Part shown: piece after piece, positions 32,185 through 33,540 of the stretch | Numbering within the stretch: the stretch's first letter is position 1 | Layout: every line of letters starts with the position of its first letter | Assembly (NCBI GenBank): GCA_005778225.1 | Contig: SXPC01000167.1 | Coordinates: 1-33,540, forward strand | DNA length: 33,540 nucleotides | Reading direction: 5' to 3' | Source: Planctomyces sp. | GTDB lineage: Bacteria > Planctomycetota > Planctomycetia > Planctomycetales > Planctomycetaceae | The notes under the pieces: model-generated | Told to the model about the DNA's origin: nothing | Databases searched by the model: none | Seen by the model: the letters and a program-made list of their open reading frames with translations, nothing else | Program-made: the position numbers and the translations under genes

Positions 32185-32970
32185 ATGCGATTGACGCTGG
32201 TAGTTGGTATTTACCTGATGCTTGTCACAGGAACTGCCAGAGCCCAGGACTGGACACCACCTGAGAATCCTGATCCACAGGAAATTCTTCGCGAAGCAAA
32301 GGAGGACAAGAAACAACGTCGTTACGACATTGCCTTAGCGAAGTATGTCTGGTTCCATCATCATGCTCTGGAGTATCGCGAATCGCTGTCTGGAGTTCGT
32401 CTTTCCTACGCACTCTCGGACTGGCACGACCTTGCAGACGTCTATCAACCAGCCATGGTCGAACTCGAGCAGGTTCGTCTGGCTGCACATGATCGCGCAC
32501 TGGAATCCAAAGGAAGAAAAGTCTTCCAGCCTTTTCACGACTATTCCGGCATCAGTCGTGAGTTGGGACTCGACAGTGACACTAAGTTGCTGTTTCACAA
32601 GATCGAAGAACAGCAGGATGAAGATAAAATCAGCACCGCACTGATTGTCGCCAAAGATGTACGTGCCAAGCTGAATGACTATGAAACGCTCGGCCGTCAC
32701 ATTGATCCAGAGGAAGACTTTGACAAAGCCTGGGACAACTTCCGGATGCACAATCGCATGCTGAAGGAAGGAAAGCTGAATGCCAGTATCAAGGATTTCG
32801 CTGAAAGGAAGTTTAAGGACGAGTCAGCAGTACTAATCATCACATTGGTAAAAAACGACCGCCAAGAAGAAGCCAACAAACTTTACGAGACCGCAAAACG
32901 CGCGTGGGATGACCCAACGTATCACTCCATTCTCGACAAGGCACTCACGGGCGAGAAATCCAAACGCTAG
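32185..32970 (+). CDS. Secreted helical (TPR-like) protein, 261 aa
   Basis: A signal peptide ends near TGTARA-QD. The mature protein is almost all helix, with paired amphipathic helices of TPR-like spacing: PQEILREAKEDKKQRRYDIA, then YRESLSGVRLSYALSDWHDLA and later EDFDKAWDNFRMHNRML. The final part reads EEANKLYETAKRAWDDPTYH. No catalytic motif is seen. Similar short secreted TPR proteins are frequent in planctomycetes and are thought to be scaffolds; here that is inference. AAAGG lies about seven bases before the ATG. It follows the membrane protein gene by 41 bp and ends 42 bp from the convergent CoA-binding gene. Confidence 0.72.
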   Translation: MRLTLVVGIYLMLVTGTARAQDWTPPENPDPQEILREAKEDKKQRRYDIALAKYVWFHHHALEYRESLSGVRLSYALSDWHDLADVYQPAMVELEQVRLAAHDRALESKGRKVFQPFHDYSGISRELGLDSDTKLLFHKIEEQQDEDKISTALIVAKDVRAKLNDYETLGRHIDPEEDFDKAWDNFRMHNRMLKEGKLNASIKDFAERKFKDESAVLIITLVKNDRQEEANKLYETAKRAWDDPTYHSILDKALTGEKSKR

Positions 32971-33012
32971 GCAGTTTTGAGAGGGCGAGATGTTTTCTAG
33001 AAGTCCAATACC

Positions 33013-33411
33013 TCACTGATACTTCCCCGGCGTCTCCCCGATATCCACAATGCTGCACGCACTAATCGGGTCGATCCCATGCTCATAAGCCGCTTTCACT
33101 AGCTCATCTGATTCCGCGCCAGGGTTGAACCAGACTTCTTTCGCGTTCGCCGCCTGAATGTCCGGCAGCATTTTGATTCCAATCGGCGGTGGCAGGTAAA
33201 CCGAAATCCGGTCCAGTGATTTGACCGGCAGGTCAGCCAGCGTTTTGTACGCTTTCAAACCCTCAATTTCCGTCTCTTTCGGGTTAATCGGATAGACGGT
33301 ATAGCCTTGCGCCAAGTGGGCACGGACCGATTTGTTGCCGAATTTCTGGCGATCCGACGAAGCACCAAGAATCGCGACCGTCGGTTTTGCGTTTTCGGAG
33401 GGTTCTGTCAT
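33013..33411 (-). CDS. CoA-binding (YccU-like) Rossmann protein
   Basis: The 132-residue protein is a single CoA-binding domain of the CoA_binding_2/YccU type. It has TVAILGASSDRQKFGNKSVR with the nucleotide-binding Gly region near the N-terminus. YTVYPINPKETEIEGLKAYK follows, then VYLPPPIGIKMLPDI, EVWFNPGAESDELVKAAYE and the end GIDPISACSIVDIG. The fold is that of the CoA-binding part of succinyl-CoA synthetases, but stand-alone members have no settled function. The start at 33411 is supported by AGGA about eight bases upstream; the open frame reaches 33510, but the domain begins at the chosen ATG. It is a single gene at the right edge of the window. Confidence 0.88.
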   Translation of the reverse strand: MTEPSENAKPTVAILGASSDRQKFGNKSVRAHLAQGYTVYPINPKETEIEGLKAYKTLADLPVKSLDRISVYLPPPIGIKMLPDIQAANAKEVWFNPGAESDELVKAAYEHGIDPISACSIVDIGETPGKYQ

Positions 33412-33540
33412 GGCTTGCGTCCTGATATAATTCTTGCCGCTGGTATTCATACTTGATCGGGGAATCCAGTTCCCGAAGAATGCACTGGTCCGAAACGACC
33501 AGTGTACCACCCAGTATCAGTAGTTCGTATTCAGAAGACA

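Overview
The window looks like a chromosomal segment from a member of the Planctomycetes, probably Planctomycetaceae or Planctomycetales; I do not assign a genus. The evidence is two DUF1559/prepilin-like proteins with the H-x9-DG type C-terminus, a small lipoprotein paired with one of them, a VIT-domain secreted protein, a giant ResB-CcsA fusion, and many secreted proteins of unknown function. There are no rRNA, tRNA, CRISPR, phage or transposase genes.

Layout. Positions 1-2302: the start of a VIT-domain protein (minus strand, cut by the window edge), a one-TM Pro/Thr/Ser-rich protein (plus), and a MarR regulator with a DUF1398 gene behind it. Positions 2809-10651: a minus-strand run, small membrane protein - phoH - [DUF1559 + lipoprotein] - pgpH - ybeY - corC/CNNM. 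This is the widely conserved phoH/pgpH/ybeY/corC neighbourhood (RNA metabolism, cyclic-di-AMP turnover, membrane transport), here split by a planctomycete prepilin-like/lipoprotein pair. Positions 11100-13107: a secreted four-repeat protein, a 104-aa unknown and a macro-domain protein. Positions 13348-18068: the cytochrome c maturation fusion and a lipoprotein. Positions 18551-21813: a thioredoxin-trypsin fusion protein and cysteine synthase. Positions 21928-24866: a membrane-anchored ABM-domain protein, a PanP-like PLP decarboxylase and a small unknown. Positions 25072-26771: an extremely acidic protein behind a long, hairpin-rich leader, then purine nucleoside phosphorylase. Positions 27101-29018: two different transglutaminase-fold proteins separated by a strong hairpin. 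Positions 29019-33411: a second DUF1559 protein with a degenerate prepilin motif, three poorly known envelope proteins and a CoA-binding protein.

The most unusual feature is the intergenic DNA. At least six kinds of imperfect inverted repeat occupy the spacers (called A to F here). Family A arms are made of 10-bp units of the form CACRGATNNN. It sits in nearly every spacer around the phoH-pgpH-ybeY-corC run and nowhere else in the window. Family B has one copy on each side of ccsBA. Family C is a pair of hairpins, and its outermost TAG is the actual stop codon of both pnp and the panP-like gene. The best candidate for an undescribed functional element is the roughly 250-nt leader of the acidic-protein gene. 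It has four local hairpins plus a perfect 9-bp long-range helix that competes with the first hairpin, an arrangement like that of a switch. All functions are inferred from motifs read by eye; no searches or folding were run.
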